A DNA stretch of 64,000 nt, from the NCBI RefSeq assembly GCF_006483455.1, contig NZ_PPPU01000036.1:1-64000 (forward strand), in the 5' to 3' direction. Shown one piece after another: positions 9,403-17,261 of the stretch. Source of the stretch: Methylomonas koyamae. Its GTDB lineage: Bacteria; Pseudomonadota; Gammaproteobacteria; Methylococcales; Methylomonadaceae. Positions within the stretch are counted from its first letter, which is position 1; each line of letters opens with the position of its first letter. The notes beneath the pieces are model-generated. The model searched no databases. It was not told the origin of the DNA and saw only the letters and a program-made list of their open reading frames with translations. Both the position numbers and the translations under genes were made by a program.

Positions 9403-10513
9403 TGTTTTTACCTGCGGGATCGACTACGGCCAGCTCTAAATCGTAGATATTCATCATTGATGCTGAGCGATGGCCAGACGCTCTTTGTTTGTCGCCTATC
9501 GTTTCTGTTACGCCTTTCTTCTTCAAATCATGAAACGTAAAGCGCACGAAGTCGATGCCGCGCTTTGCGGCTTCTTCTTCTGCGGTTTGGCCGATACGGC
9601 TTAGGGCCGTTTTTAGGCTGCTGACTTGTATGCGGTCGCCGGTGCGCTCGCTGATGAATAGGTAGCGCTGGTCGGCTTTGATCGGGTGCGGCTGTTTGCG
9701 ATCGGCCAGGATGCGGTTGCGTTTGGCGGCGGCAGCGTCCCAGATGGCGCGCAAGGCCGGGGTCCATTTGACGATGTTGTCCCGGCTGTTTTTGCGGCGT
9801 TTGACCAACAGGCCTTCGGGCAGGTCGTTGGCGTCGGTCAGATCCAGCACTTCGGCCAGGCGCATGCGGCAGCGGTACGCCAATTCCATGCAAACCGGCA
9901 CGTACCAATACGGCGAGGCGCGGGCGATGTCGAGCATGAAGAAGTAGTCTTTGTCTTCGGCGTAGTGTTGGCGGGGCTTGACCGTCAGTTTTTTTACGCC
10001 GTCGGCCGGGTTGAACGCGATTTTTTCGTATTCGTAAGCCCAGGCAAACAGGCGCTTAATGTAGGCCAGTTCTTTGTTGGCGCGGCTGGGGGATTGTTCG
10101 CCGCGCGTGTCTCTATACTGGCGCACTACGCCTACTGTCCAAGCGGCAATATTGGCATCGCCTAATAATGCGCCGCTTTTTGTCGTGGTGCCGCAAATTT
10201 GAGCATGGCAATCCAGGTAGTCACGCTGGGTAGTAATGGCAAGCCGGCGCCAGATTGGGGTTTGCTGGAACTCGAGCGACAGGCTAGCAAACGTCACGAC
10301 ACGCGGGGCCGGCTTCTGATTTTCTTCCACCGCTCGCCAGATTTGCGGCAGCGTGGCATCCGGGCCGGCAATGCGCTTGGATCGCCATTTGTCGCCGTCT
10401 TTGAATTTGAACATCCATTTGCCTTTGCCGGAGGCCGCCCACCACACGCCGGTCGGCAATTGCGCGGCTTTGATATGGGCCGGGATTTTTGCTTTGCGGG
10501 GTGGTGGGTTCAT
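9386..10513 (-). CDS. int: Phage integrase, tyrosine recombinase family
   Basis: 375 residues, ATG 10513 overlapping the upstream stop (ATGA). N-terminal arm-binding-like region, a core-binding domain at ~75-165, and a catalytic domain at ~185-365. Catalytic residues: Arg218 (CRMRLAEVLDL), His328 in FHDLKKK, His348 in ASGHRSASMM, nucleophile Tyr357 (NIYDL). The second catalytic Arg of the usual HxxR is Lys331. It catalyses integration at the tRNA-His 3' end; its gene lies 0.7 kb from attL, as is normal. Transcribed in the pL operon, so like lambda int it would be made early from pL. Confidence 0.92.
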   Translation of the reverse strand: MNPPPRKAKIPAHIKAAQLPTGVWWAASGKGKWMFKFKDGDKWRSKRIAGPDATLPQIWRAVEENQKPAPRVVTFASLSLEFQQTPIWRRLAITTQRDYLDCHAQICGTTTKSGALLGDANIAAWTVGVVRQYRDTRGEQSPSRANKELAYIKRLFAWAYEYEKIAFNPADGVKKLTVKPRQHYAEDKDYFFMLDIARASPYWYVPVCMELAYRCRMRLAEVLDLTDANDLPEGLLVKRRKNSRDNIVKWTPALRAIWDAAAAKRNRILADRKQPHPIKADQRYLFISERTGDRIQVSSLKTALSRIGQTAEEEAAKRGIDFVRFTFHDLKKKGVTETIGDKQRASGHRSASMMNIYDLELAVVDPAGKNNGNQS

Positions 10514-10767
10514 GTTTCCTCCGCTGATATTTTTGCTTGAGTCGTCACGCTGGTGGCTAGTGACACTAATAAATTACGACTCATTTCCGGAAAATATTCA
10601 GCCATTAATTTTGCCGCCATGATGGCTTTAACCTCTTTTGGAACCGAGTCGATACCGATGCTCCGTAAAATTTCTTTCGCTTCTCTATCGACATCGCGCG
10701 ATTTCGTTTTAGTGCCCGGGTTGCGCTCATCTGGTTCGCCAAAAATATCAAACTGAGCAACTGTCAT
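10510..10767 (-). CDS. Small phage protein of unknown function
   Basis: 85 residues, ATG 10767. Acidic/basic mixed N-terminus (MTVAQFDIFGEPDERNPGTK) followed by a probably helical part (EAKEILRSIGIDSVPKEVKAIMAAKLMAEYF). No recognisable domain. Its stop overlaps the integrase start by 4 nt, so translational coupling is likely. The place just before int would suit an excision or integration accessory, but no HTH is visible. Confidence 0.7.
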   Translation of the reverse strand: MTVAQFDIFGEPDERNPGTKTKSRDVDREAKEILRSIGIDSVPKEVKAIMAAKLMAEYFPEMSRNLLVSLATSVTTQAKISAEET

Positions 10768-10770
10768 GAT

Positions 10771-10974
10771 TTAAAGCTCAATTTTTTCAATTTCGACCTG
10801 TTTCTGTTCCAAGCCCATCGCAGCGTGTAAGGCTTGGGCTGTGGTAACCGGGCCATCTTTGCCCTGCAGGAACTTTACACCGTTTTTGGCAAGGCAGCGT
10901 TCCAAGTCGGCCGGGCGCTGGTATTTGAACAACGCCCGGAGTTGGTCGGTATCAATCAAAATGGTTTCTGACAT
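10771..10974 (-). CDS. DUF4224-like phage protein
   Basis: 67 residues. The pattern IDTDQLRALFKYQRPADLERCLAKNGVKFLQGKDGPVTT matches the DUF4224 family (a short HTH-like fold: 'L..lTGy.....q...L...gi.f....G.p'). DUF4224 genes commonly lie next to phage integrases, as here, and are suspected excisionase or DNA-binding accessories. It is 3 bp from the next gene in the operon. Confidence 0.7.
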   Translation of the reverse strand: MSETILIDTDQLRALFKYQRPADLERCLAKNGVKFLQGKDGPVTTAQALHAAMGLEQKQVEIEKIEL

Positions 10975-10977
10975 GGA

Positions 10978-11172
10978 TTACCTCAAAATATCGTCCGGGT
11001 TTTTGCGGTATAGCTGGCATAGGTCTTCCGCCTGTTTTGGCGTGAGGCCAAGATGGCGTTGTATCGCGGCCGAGCGAGTTATTGCGCGATGGCTTCTAGG
11101 CGGCTGATTCAAGTAAGCCATGAAGCGCGCAACCAGGTTTTCGGCAGTAAAGTCTTGGCCTGCTAGTTTCAT
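10978..11172 (-). CDS. Small phage protein of unknown function
   Basis: 64 residues, ATG 11172, overlapping the preceding stop by 4 nt. The central AAIQRHLGLTPKQAEDLCQLYRKNPDDIL looks like a short helical pair; no family recognised. Part of the tightly packed pL operon. Confidence 0.65.
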   Translation of the reverse strand: MKLAGQDFTAENLVARFMAYLNQPPRSHRAITRSAAIQRHLGLTPKQAEDLCQLYRKNPDDILR

Positions 11173-12236
11173 GGTTTAACCTTCCCTTCTGGATACCCAT
11201 TGTGCTCGATGCCTTCGAGCAGGCGGCCGGCTAATTTCTTTCCGACGCGTTGCATGTATGCGCTATCGCCGCCATCCTCGTTTTCAAGCATGCGACCGTC
11301 TGAACCGTTTTCGTTTAACCTAATACACGGCCATTTCGTTGCGCCTGGATCTAGGTCTGCGAAAGAAATTCCGTCTGATAACGTGTGATAACAAGAACTG
11401 CGCGGCGCCCACTCACCCCATTGCTTAAACAAAAACGGCACGTCCGCCGCCGAGCATTGATCGCGCAGGCTGCGCGCCCAATCAGGGTGCATCGGCCGCG
11501 CGTTCGGTCCGGATTCGCCTCCGACGACTACCCAGTCAATTCCCATATCACTAGATACGCCGGTGTAGTCGCATTTACCGCAGCACTCATATGCACCAGT
11601 TTCCGGATCCATCATGGAATTTTCTGAATTTGGGCATGGCAGGAGAGCTGGATAAAGATCAATCGGCCCAAGCAGCGGCTCGGCACTAATCCACCGCACC
11701 GATGCAGGCGTTTGCAGCAATAACGGAATGCGCTCGTCGGCGGTGGATTGGTCTTCCACGGATACGCCGAGCCAGACGTTTGGTAGCTCTTTGTTGACGG
11801 CGCCAATATCTTCAAAACCCATTTCTTCAATGGCGTGACGAATGCCAATCCTGATACATGATCCATTTCCGCAACGAATGTAATCTCGCATCCGCTTTGG
11901 CCGTTTCGTCAAAACTTGAAATGTGTGATGTTCCGCCAATGCCATCACCGCAAATACCTTGTCGATAAACTCGTTCGGCACCGACTCATGAAACAAATCC
12001 GACATCGAGTTGACGAAAATCAACCGCGGCTTTTTCCAGCGCAGCGGGATGTTCAGCCGATCTTCGTGGCACGCCACGTCGGTAAATTTGCGGCCTGCGT
12101 AGGCCGGTACGTGCTGCATCCGCGCCCAGTCGCGCTCAGCATAGCAATGCTTGCAGCCCTGGCTGACCTTGGCGCAGCCCGTCACCGGGTTCCAGGTTGC
12201 TTCGGTCCATTCGATTCCGGTTTTGTCGCTCATCAC
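11169..12236 (-). CDS. Phage Gp37/Gp68 family protein (DUF5131), radical-SAM-like cysteine motif
   Basis: 355 residues. The N-terminus is typical of the DUF5131 / phage Gp37-Gp68 family: KTGIEWTEATWNPVTGCAKVSQGCKHCYAE, with a CxxxxxxCxxC cluster resembling radical-SAM iron-sulfur ligands, then RLIFVNSMSDLFHESVP and FQVLTKRPKRM, and later NVWLGVSVEDQSTADERIPLLL and WVVVGGESGPNARPMHPDWARSLRDQC. A second Cys pair (ECCGKCDY) lies mid-protein. Common in phages and islands but of unknown substrate; it may modify DNA, tRNA or protein. Start could be Met1 or Met2. Stop overlaps the next start by 4 nt. Confidence 0.85.
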   Translation of the reverse strand: MMSDKTGIEWTEATWNPVTGCAKVSQGCKHCYAERDWARMQHVPAYAGRKFTDVACHEDRLNIPLRWKKPRLIFVNSMSDLFHESVPNEFIDKVFAVMALAEHHTFQVLTKRPKRMRDYIRCGNGSCIRIGIRHAIEEMGFEDIGAVNKELPNVWLGVSVEDQSTADERIPLLLQTPASVRWISAEPLLGPIDLYPALLPCPNSENSMMDPETGAYECCGKCDYTGVSSDMGIDWVVVGGESGPNARPMHPDWARSLRDQCSAADVPFLFKQWGEWAPRSSCYHTLSDGISFADLDPGATKWPCIRLNENGSDGRMLENEDGGDSAYMQRVGKKLAGRLLEGIEHNGYPEGKVKP

Positions 12237-12431
12237 TCAATCCTTGCAGTTTGGGCAGCTTTTGGTTAACGGGATATAGCTGTCGCATTCGCCGTTGTCA
12301 TTGACGGCGGTGGTGACGTAGCTGAACGATTCCGGCGGATCGATGCGGATTGTGAGAAATCGGCGGCAGCTTTGGTTTTGGTTGCACAGTTTGCCGTAGC
12401 AGCGGGTGATGTCGGCGGGTAGCGGGGTCAT
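12237..12431 (-). CDS. Small cysteine-rich phage protein
   Basis: 64 residues starting at ATG 12431, chosen because GGAGTAACC precedes it and it follows the stop of the upstream gene by 2 nt; a longer frame to 12494 is open but would overlap that gene. Cys pairs CYGKLC, SC, EC and CPNC suggest a metal-binding mini-protein. Family not recognised. Confidence 0.65.
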   Translation of the reverse strand: MTPLPADITRCYGKLCNQNQSCRRFLTIRIDPPESFSYVTTAVNDNGECDSYIPLTKSCPNCKD

Positions 12432-12433
12432 GG

Positions 12434-13108
12434 TTACTCCGTCGTTTTTAACGCCACGCCATGTTCGGCTTTGGCATTTTGTCTGCGTTGCCAATGCTTT
12501 TTTGGAAGCTCTGATATCCGCTGAAATTCGGCGCGCTCTTCCTGATCTGCGTTGATGTTTAGGTGTTCTGCCAATGCCAGCAATGCGACACCGACTTGAC
12601 CAATTTCTTGGGAGACAACACCTGTATTTCTTGAATACACGTAATCGACTAACTCTTTGATATCGCTAGATGTCATATCTACGGCTTGGGCCAATTCGAT
12701 AGCTTCTTCCATAAAGCGAGCGATTCGTTCTGCTGTGACGGATGCGGTTTCTCTGCCAAACGTGGCGTTGGCCCATTGCAGGATGCCGGTTTGGCGTTGT
12801 TTACGATTAGACAAATCAGGGTGAAGCTCAATAATGTCACTATCGGGGTTTAGAACTATAGATTTTTGGTCACATAACGCAGCCATTCCCCATACCACGC
12901 GGCCGATTGAACCTCTGCGCAAGGTATCAATAATCCGGTTCAGTGCAATTTTGCATTGATCAGGATCTTCTCGATCAAACATGGAATCATCTTCATCACC
13001 GTCATCATCATGTGCTAACGGCATAAAGCATTTTTCCAACGCTTCCAACTGACCGGAAAGTGCTAATGCCATCTCGATGTCTTTTTCACTGGCTTTGGCA
13101 ATATTCAT
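12434..13108 (-). CDS. Phage protein with MazG-like C-terminal region
   Basis: 224 residues. The N-terminal half (MNIAKASEKDIEMALALSGQLEALEKCFMPL, then RGSIGRVVWGMAALC) resembles a conserved phage region found with C-terminal additions. The C-terminal half RIARFMEEAIELAQAV ... EIGQVGVALLALAEHLNIN resembles all-alpha MazG/dUTPase-like nucleotide pyrophosphohydrolases, with EExxE-like acidic residues (EEAIE). It may clean up nucleotides during phage replication; enzymatic activity is inference. Confidence 0.65.
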   Translation of the reverse strand: MNIAKASEKDIEMALALSGQLEALEKCFMPLAHDDDGDEDDSMFDREDPDQCKIALNRIIDTLRRGSIGRVVWGMAALCDQKSIVLNPDSDIIELHPDLSNRKQRQTGILQWANATFGRETASVTAERIARFMEEAIELAQAVDMTSSDIKELVDYVYSRNTGVVSQEIGQVGVALLALAEHLNINADQEERAEFQRISELPKKHWQRRQNAKAEHGVALKTTE

Positions 13109-13145
13109 GATTCACCTATGTTTTATGTTTTGCGATCGGTATCAA

Positions 13146-13721
13146 TTAGGGTAAAACCGCATTCACTGCCCCACCCGCCAGCAGGCGGTAGGCTTTGCTG
13201 ATGTAGCGGGCCTGGTGTTTGGCGTCGGCCAGGGCGTTGTGCTTTTCGCCTTCGAAGGGGGTGGTTTTGGTGACGTCTTCTCCGGTCATGCGTTTAGCCA
13301 CATCAACCATGGTGCGGGTGTCGCGTTCTTGCCAGTAGTTCCAGATGGCGCCGGCAAAGCCGTTTTTCTGGTGGGCTTGGCGCAGAATGACCAAGTCGAA
13401 ACTGGCGCCGTTGCTCCAGTAGGTTTGGGCGCGGTGCCGTTGGCGGAAGGTGGTTAACTCCATCAAGGCGTCGGTGATGCCGCGGGCGTTTTTATCCTGG
13501 AATACCAAGCGGGCGTCGTAGGGTTGGCGCATCCACCAGGCGACGGTTTCGGCGCTGATGTGGCCGAGTCCTGGATGATCGTTAATGCTGATGGCTTGGT
13601 AGTATTCCGCGCCGATTTCGCCGGTGGTCAGATCAAACATGCAGGCGCCGATGCTGACAATGGCGGCATTGGGTTGCGTGCTGAGGGTTTCCAGGTCGAT
13701 CATGAGGTCTTGCATGGGCAT
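13146..13721 (-). CDS. DEDDh-type 3'-5' exonuclease (Rv2179c/RNase T-like)
   Basis: 191 residues. Exo motifs: DLETLS near residue 9 (Asp/Glu metal ligands), SNGASFDLVILRQ near 110 (Asp), and HNALADAKHQARY near 165 (His and Asp), giving the DEDDh set. Related phage proteins are annotated as 3'-5' exoribonuclease or ExoX-like. It shares one base (TAATG) with the upstream gene, so it is translationally coupled. Probably acts on phage replication intermediates or RNA. Confidence 0.82.
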   Translation of the reverse strand: MPMQDLMIDLETLSTQPNAAIVSIGACMFDLTTGEIGAEYYQAISINDHPGLGHISAETVAWWMRQPYDARLVFQDKNARGITDALMELTTFRQRHRAQTYWSNGASFDLVILRQAHQKNGFAGAIWNYWQERDTRTMVDVAKRMTGEDVTKTTPFEGEKHNALADAKHQARYISKAYRLLAGGAVNAVLP

Positions 13722-14311
13722 TAGATTTCTCCGGTGAGGATGTCTACCAGCCAGTATTTGTCGATGCGGTTGATGTCGATCGATGGCAGGCAGGTTTTGA
13801 TGAATTCGCGGATGTCTTTGGCGGCGATCAGGTATTCCAGTTGGGTGATGCCTTCGCGGGTTTTTGCTTTGAGGTCGCCGCGTTTGACGTGCCGGGTGAT
13901 TTTGTTATGGTCTACACCCATCAGGTCAGCCAGTTCGCATAGGGTGTAATAGCCGGCATCCGAGCGGGCTTGGCGCAGTTTGATGTTCAGGCGCTTGAGC
14001 TTGCTTTTGATGGCATCCAGGTTGCGGCGCTGGAAGCCGTGTTTTGCCAGGATGCGGTTGATCGAGTCCAGTTCGCGGTGGGCGTGTTGCTCCAGCAGTT
14101 GCTCTTCTTCCGGCGTCCATGGCAGCAGCTTTTTGTGGCCCGAGTTGATGACGCCGAGTTCGGCAGCGCGGCGGTGAATGGTGGAGCAACTGACGCCCAG
14201 GCGGGCGGCGACGTCCATGACGCCGCCGTGCTTGCGGTTGTAGCCTGAGCTGTATGCGCTACGCACCAGTTTGTCGGCTTGTGCGTCGAATTCTATGCGC
14301 CGCTTGAGCAT
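13721..14311 (-). CDS. Helix-turn-helix phage protein with SANT/Myb-like segment
   Basis: 196 residues. HTH at ~30-55 (GGVMDVAARLGVSCSTIHRRAAELGV), a Myb/SANT-like stretch at ~64-110 (LPWTPEEEQLLEQHAHRELDSINRILAKHGFQRRNLDAIKSKLKRL), and a second HTH at ~120-145 (TLCELADLMGVDHNKITRHVKRGDL). A DNA-binding role in the early operon is likely; target unknown. Confidence 0.7.
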   Translation of the reverse strand: MLKRRIEFDAQADKLVRSAYSSGYNRKHGGVMDVAARLGVSCSTIHRRAAELGVINSGHKKLLPWTPEEEQLLEQHAHRELDSINRILAKHGFQRRNLDAIKSKLKRLNIKLRQARSDAGYYTLCELADLMGVDHNKITRHVKRGDLKAKTREGITQLEYLIAAKDIREFIKTCLPSIDINRIDKYWLVDILTGEI

Positions 14312-14896
14312 TTATGCGGCCTCGAATTGATCCAGAAACAGGCGGATGCCGGCCAGTTTGGCGCGGGTTTCGCCGCTGTAGATCGGGTTGGTTTCCAGCG
14401 ATTCGATCAGGGCGATTTTTTCCGCCTTGTCTTCCAGGAGGACGTTTGGCATTTCAGACGCCGCTTTTATCATGCTGACGACGCTGAACAGTGGGCCTTC
14501 CAGCTCGTCGTCCAGATCGAACTCGATGCGCTCGATGCGGCCGTTTTCCAGGGCTACGCCGGTGAGTGTATTGGCTGGTTGCATGTCTCGGCAGTCGTCG
14601 TCCGGGTGCAGGTCAGGTTCCGGCGCTGGCGGGGCCGGCTCTTCGCCCAGCGCTTCCCGTAATGCGGCCAGGCCGGCTTCGGTGATTTTGTGAATGGCGC
14701 CGCCCGCGGCGTCGCTACTGGTAACCAGCCCCGGTTTGGCGTTGCGCATGGAGTAGATCAGTTTGCTGACGGTACTGGCGTCTGGCAGTTCAGATCCTGG
14801 TTTTTTTTTGGCGATTTTGAATATCTGCGCGGCTGTTAATCCCTTGGGGTTGTCGTGCAGGGCTTGCAGGATTTCTTGGCATCTGTAGGGAATCAT
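14312..14896 (-). CDS. Phage protein with winged-helix-like N-terminus
   Basis: 194 residues from ATG 14896, chosen because AGGAG stands 7 nt upstream; the frame is open for 102 further codons, but that part is low-quality sequence overlapping the next gene. Residues ~5-80 (YRCQEILQALHDNPKGLTAAQIFKIAKK ... STVSKLIYSMRNAKPGLVTSS) look like a winged helix. The C-terminal half is acidic and helical. Function unknown. Confidence 0.68.
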   Translation of the reverse strand: MIPYRCQEILQALHDNPKGLTAAQIFKIAKKKPGSELPDASTVSKLIYSMRNAKPGLVTSSDAAGGAIHKITEAGLAALREALGEEPAPPAPEPDLHPDDDCRDMQPANTLTGVALENGRIERIEFDLDDELEGPLFSVVSMIKAASEMPNVLLEDKAEKIALIESLETNPIYSGETRAKLAGIRLFLDQFEAA

Positions 14897-15011
14897 TTTG
14901 TCTCCTAGCAATTTGTAATGTTGGATCCGGTATATTTCCGGCAGGGGTATGTGGACGATCATTGGTTTGTCGCCGATCCCAGTGCCCTGGGACCGGGCTG
15001 CTGGTTTTGGT

Positions 15012-15830
15012 TTACGCTTGGTACTGCATGCTACCGAGATAAATCGGCAGGCCTGGGATGGTGATGCCGGCTTTGAGTTTGTCGATAAACTCCAGGCCGA
15101 TGGCGGTGGTTTCCTGTTCCAACTGCAGAATGCGGTAGCGCAGCAGGACCTGGTTTCCGTCCGAGCGGCCTTGGAGTTTGGCGACGAATACCCTAGTGTC
15201 AAAGCCGACGTAAGGCTCTACCGCAAATGAGAACTGCTCGGGTAACTCGGCGCCTTTCGCTTTGACTTCCAGCTGCTCCAGCTTGGTCAGGCCTTGGGTG
15301 TAGGCTTGGCTTTCCTGGTTGGTTTCGGAGACGGTTTTGACGGTGAGTTTTTTCAGGGTGTTGAGGATTAATTGCGGCGTCAACATTTCACCATCTGGGT
15401 CGGTAAACGTCAGATTGCTGATCCAGTCTTCGACGAACTCGATCAGATCATTTTGCTTCAACCAACGGCCGTTATTTTCCAGCAAGGCGGCAAAGCCTGG
15501 GGTTTTGTTCAGGGCGAGTTTGGCTTTATGCCTGCCCCACTCCGGATTGGCTCCATCACCTTGATCGATGATGCCAAGCGCCGTCATGCCGACTTGGTCG
15601 ATGTAGACCGCGGATTGATCCGTCGCGTTGGCATTGATGTAGGCGATGTATTGCTCCAGCACGTCGGTGCTGAACACGCCGCGGAACGCGCGAGGGAATT
15701 GTTGGTATTTTTCCAGCGATTCGATTTTGTGGTCACTCGGCACCAAGGCCAAGGTCAGCTTGTCAATTTCGTTTTGCTGGTAAGCCGAAAGGGCTAAGTC
15801 GCGGATGGCTTGTATTGCGGTTTGGTCCAT
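15012..15830 (-). CDS. DUF2303 family phage protein
   Basis: 272 residues. Matches the DUF2303/YfdQ type: LVPSDHKIESLEKYQQFPRAFRGVFSTDVLEQYIAYINA, then PGFAALLENNGRWLKQNDLIEFVEDW, and RFVF-type beta strands at the end. These proteins are frequent in early operons of temperate phages; no biochemical role is established. It is followed by a 115-bp gap before the next gene. Confidence 0.82.
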   Translation of the reverse strand: MDQTAIQAIRDLALSAYQQNEIDKLTLALVPSDHKIESLEKYQQFPRAFRGVFSTDVLEQYIAYINANATDQSAVYIDQVGMTALGIIDQGDGANPEWGRHKAKLALNKTPGFAALLENNGRWLKQNDLIEFVEDWISNLTFTDPDGEMLTPQLILNTLKKLTVKTVSETNQESQAYTQGLTKLEQLEVKAKGAELPEQFSFAVEPYVGFDTRVFVAKLQGRSDGNQVLLRYRILQLEQETTAIGLEFIDKLKAGITIPGLPIYLGSMQYQA

Positions 15831-15862
15831 GGTGGTTTCCTTGGATGGTTGAGGTTGAGGCC

Positions 15863-16228
15863 TTATTTGCTGCGGCCGAATTGCGCGACGTTATCGCCTG
15901 GGTTTTCCTGCCGGAACAGGTCTTCCTGGGTTTGCGGCGCGATGGTCAGGTAGCCGAAGTTGTCGACATACATGGGCGTGCTGGTGGTGTCCTCTTCGGT
16001 GGCCTTGCCGCGCTTGGTCGGCTTGCTCACTTTTAGCGTGTGGGCCACGGTGACGCTGCTGCTGTCGCCGATTTTGTCCAGCTCGATCTCGATAGTGACT
16101 TTGCCCTTTTTCTTGCCGTCGCCACGGATCACGGCCAGGGCTACGTCTTTGAGTTGTTCGTGGGTTTTTTTGGCGAACAGTCCGGCGTCGAACTCGTCGA
16201 GGGTTTCGTATAGGGTGGGTTGTTGCAT
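15863..16228 (-). CDS. Conserved phage protein of unknown function
   Basis: 121 residues, ATG 16228 with GGAGG about 7 nt upstream. N-terminus TLYETLDEFDAGLFAKKTHEQLKDVALAV, then beta strands VTIEIELDKIGDSSSVTVAHTLKVSKPT and a C-terminal LTIAPQTQEDLFRQEN. Proteins of this type accompany DUF2303 genes in phage early operons, which is the only clue to role. Confidence 0.7.
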   Translation of the reverse strand: MQQPTLYETLDEFDAGLFAKKTHEQLKDVALAVIRGDGKKKGKVTIEIELDKIGDSSSVTVAHTLKVSKPTKRGKATEEDTTSTPMYVDNFGYLTIAPQTQEDLFRQENPGDNVAQFGRSK

Positions 16229-16238
16229 GGGTGCCTCC

Positions 16239-16529
16239 TTAGGCGGGGTTGAATTCGGTTAAGGCTTGATGCCGGCACAGCAAGGCATCGGCGGTGCTGA
16301 GCGCTTCCAATAGCTGATCTATTGCGCTGTTGCCGGTTTCGGTTTTGGCCATGTCGGCCGCCTCGGCGCGGGCTGATTCCAGGGCCTGGGCTTCGGTCTT
16401 GCCGCTGACCAGCTCCCGGCTAATGATGCCGGCCAGAGTGTCCAGGTGATGGCGAGCGGTCACGCCTTTGGCCGCGGCGATTTGGGCGGCGCTGTTGACG
16501 ATTCTGGTTGTCAATTCAAGGTCTTTCAT
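16239..16529 (-). CDS. Small phage protein of unknown function
   Basis: 96 residues, almost entirely helical in pattern (RIVNSAAQIAAAKGVTARHHLDTLAGIISREL). No recognisable motif. It lies between the conserved genes at 15863 and 16539 with short spacers, so expression from pL is expected. Confidence 0.65.
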   Translation of the reverse strand: MKDLELTTRIVNSAAQIAAAKGVTARHHLDTLAGIISRELVSGKTEAQALESARAEAADMAKTETGNSAIDQLLEALSTADALLCRHQALTEFNPA

Positions 16530-16538
16530 GTCCGATCC

Positions 16539-16736
16539 TTATCTTGGAGCAAAACCGGATTCAGCCAGGGCGCGCTGCAATTTGGCGATTGCGTCCATCA
16601 TCCGATAGGCTTCGTCGTCGTTTGAGGCATTGCTGCGGCAATCGCTCCAACCGATGCGTTTGCACAGTTGAGCCAGTGCTTCGGCCTGATATGGCTGCAG
16701 TTCTGCGGTTATGCTGATTGGCATGCTTGGATTCAT
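16539..16736 (-). CDS. DUF7706-like small phage protein
   Basis: 65 residues. The pattern ITAELQPYQAEALAQLCKRIGWSDCRSNASNDDEAYRMMDAIAKLQRALAESGFAPR resembles the short DUF7706 proteins of prophages. Role unknown. Start ATG 16736; a later Met5 is possible. Confidence 0.6.
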   Translation of the reverse strand: MNPSMPISITAELQPYQAEALAQLCKRIGWSDCRSNASNDDEAYRMMDAIAKLQRALAESGFAPR

Positions 16737-16791
16737 GGCTGACTCGTCCCGTTAAAGCCGGCAGGCGGCCGGCGCGCTTTGTTGTGTCCCG

Positions 16792-17076
16792 TTACAGGTA
16801 TACGATCCGTGTGCCAAAAAATGAGGAAAACACATACGCTTGGGCTATGCCTGAGCGATACCAGCGGCCGCAAGCGAAAAAGCTTCCGTTTTTGGCGACT
16901 TTTTTCACAATGCAGGACTTATCTTTCGTCGGTATCACCTGGCCGTTTTCTAGTTGCAACCAGTCGGTATGGCGTTGACAGTCTGCAACGCTAATCATGT
17001 CGCCCGCCCGTGGCGTCAAACCTCTTTCAACCACGTCGACGACGGCTCTGATTGTTACTTCGTGTTGTGTTTCCAT
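16792..17076 (-). CDS. Small phage protein, first gene of the pL operon
   Basis: 94 residues, ATG 17076 with GGAGAC 6-10 nt upstream. Beta-rich sequence (GDMISVADCQRHTDWLQLENGQVIPTKDKSCIVKKV) with four Cys. It lies directly behind pL and its leader terminator, the place of N in lambda, but it lacks the Arg-rich N-terminus of N proteins, so it is not called an antiterminator. Confidence 0.65.
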   Translation of the reverse strand: METQHEVTIRAVVDVVERGLTPRAGDMISVADCQRHTDWLQLENGQVIPTKDKSCIVKKVAKNGSFFACGRWYRSGIAQAYVFSSFFGTRIVYL

Positions 17077-17094
17077 GTTTGTCTCCGTTTTTTG

Positions 17095-17119
17095 AAAAAA
17101 GCCCCGGCCGAAGCCGGGT
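17095..17119 (-). terminator. Leader terminator between pL and the first early gene
   Basis: On the minus strand: CCCGGC-TTCG-GCCGGG (17113-17118 with 17103-17108), a UUCG-capped stem, followed by GC and six T (17095-17100). It lies downstream of pL and before the first gene, so the long early operon would need read-through or antitermination, as at lambda tL1. Confidence 0.7.
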
Positions 17120-17156
17120 CAGGTCTACAACGAGGAGGTTTGCTCGCTTGCGCTAA

Positions 17157-17185
17157 ATATTAGCCCCGCTAATATGCCGTGTCAA
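17157..17185 (-). promoter_or_regulatory. Leftward early promoter pL
   Basis: On the minus strand: consensus -35 TTGACA (17185-17180), 17-bp spacer, -10 TAATAT (17162-17157). Both hexamers are overlapped by repressor operators. It faces the early operon that ends with int and the HNH/AP2-like gene. Confidence 0.82.
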
Positions 17186-17198
17186 CAGCGTTGCTAAT
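17159..17198. promoter_or_regulatory. Left operators (two sites) at pL
   Basis: Site 1 ATTAGC-CCC-GCTAAT (17159-17173), a perfect inverted repeat over the -10. Site 2 AACAGC-GTT-GCTAAT (17184-17198), over the -35. Centres are 25 bp apart. The same 15-bp motif recurs three times between the repressor and cro-like genes. Confidence 0.78.
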
Positions 17199-17218
17199 AT
17201 TTTTTTCTTCAGGCAATA

Positions 17219-17242
17219 AAAAACCCGCCGAAGCGGGTTTTT
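17219..17242. terminator. Bidirectional terminator between pL and the immunity cargo genes
   Basis: AAAAACCCGC (17219-17228), loop CGAA, GCGGGTTTTT (17233-17242). It works on both strands by symmetry and ends the leftward repressor/toxin-antitoxin transcript before it reaches pL. Confidence 0.85.
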
Positions 17243-17261
17243 GGTGAGCGGTAGAAACGTC

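Noticed and set aside
16792-17076. N-type antiterminator at the head of the pL operon
   Set aside because: Position fits, but no Arg-rich RNA-binding N-terminus is present.
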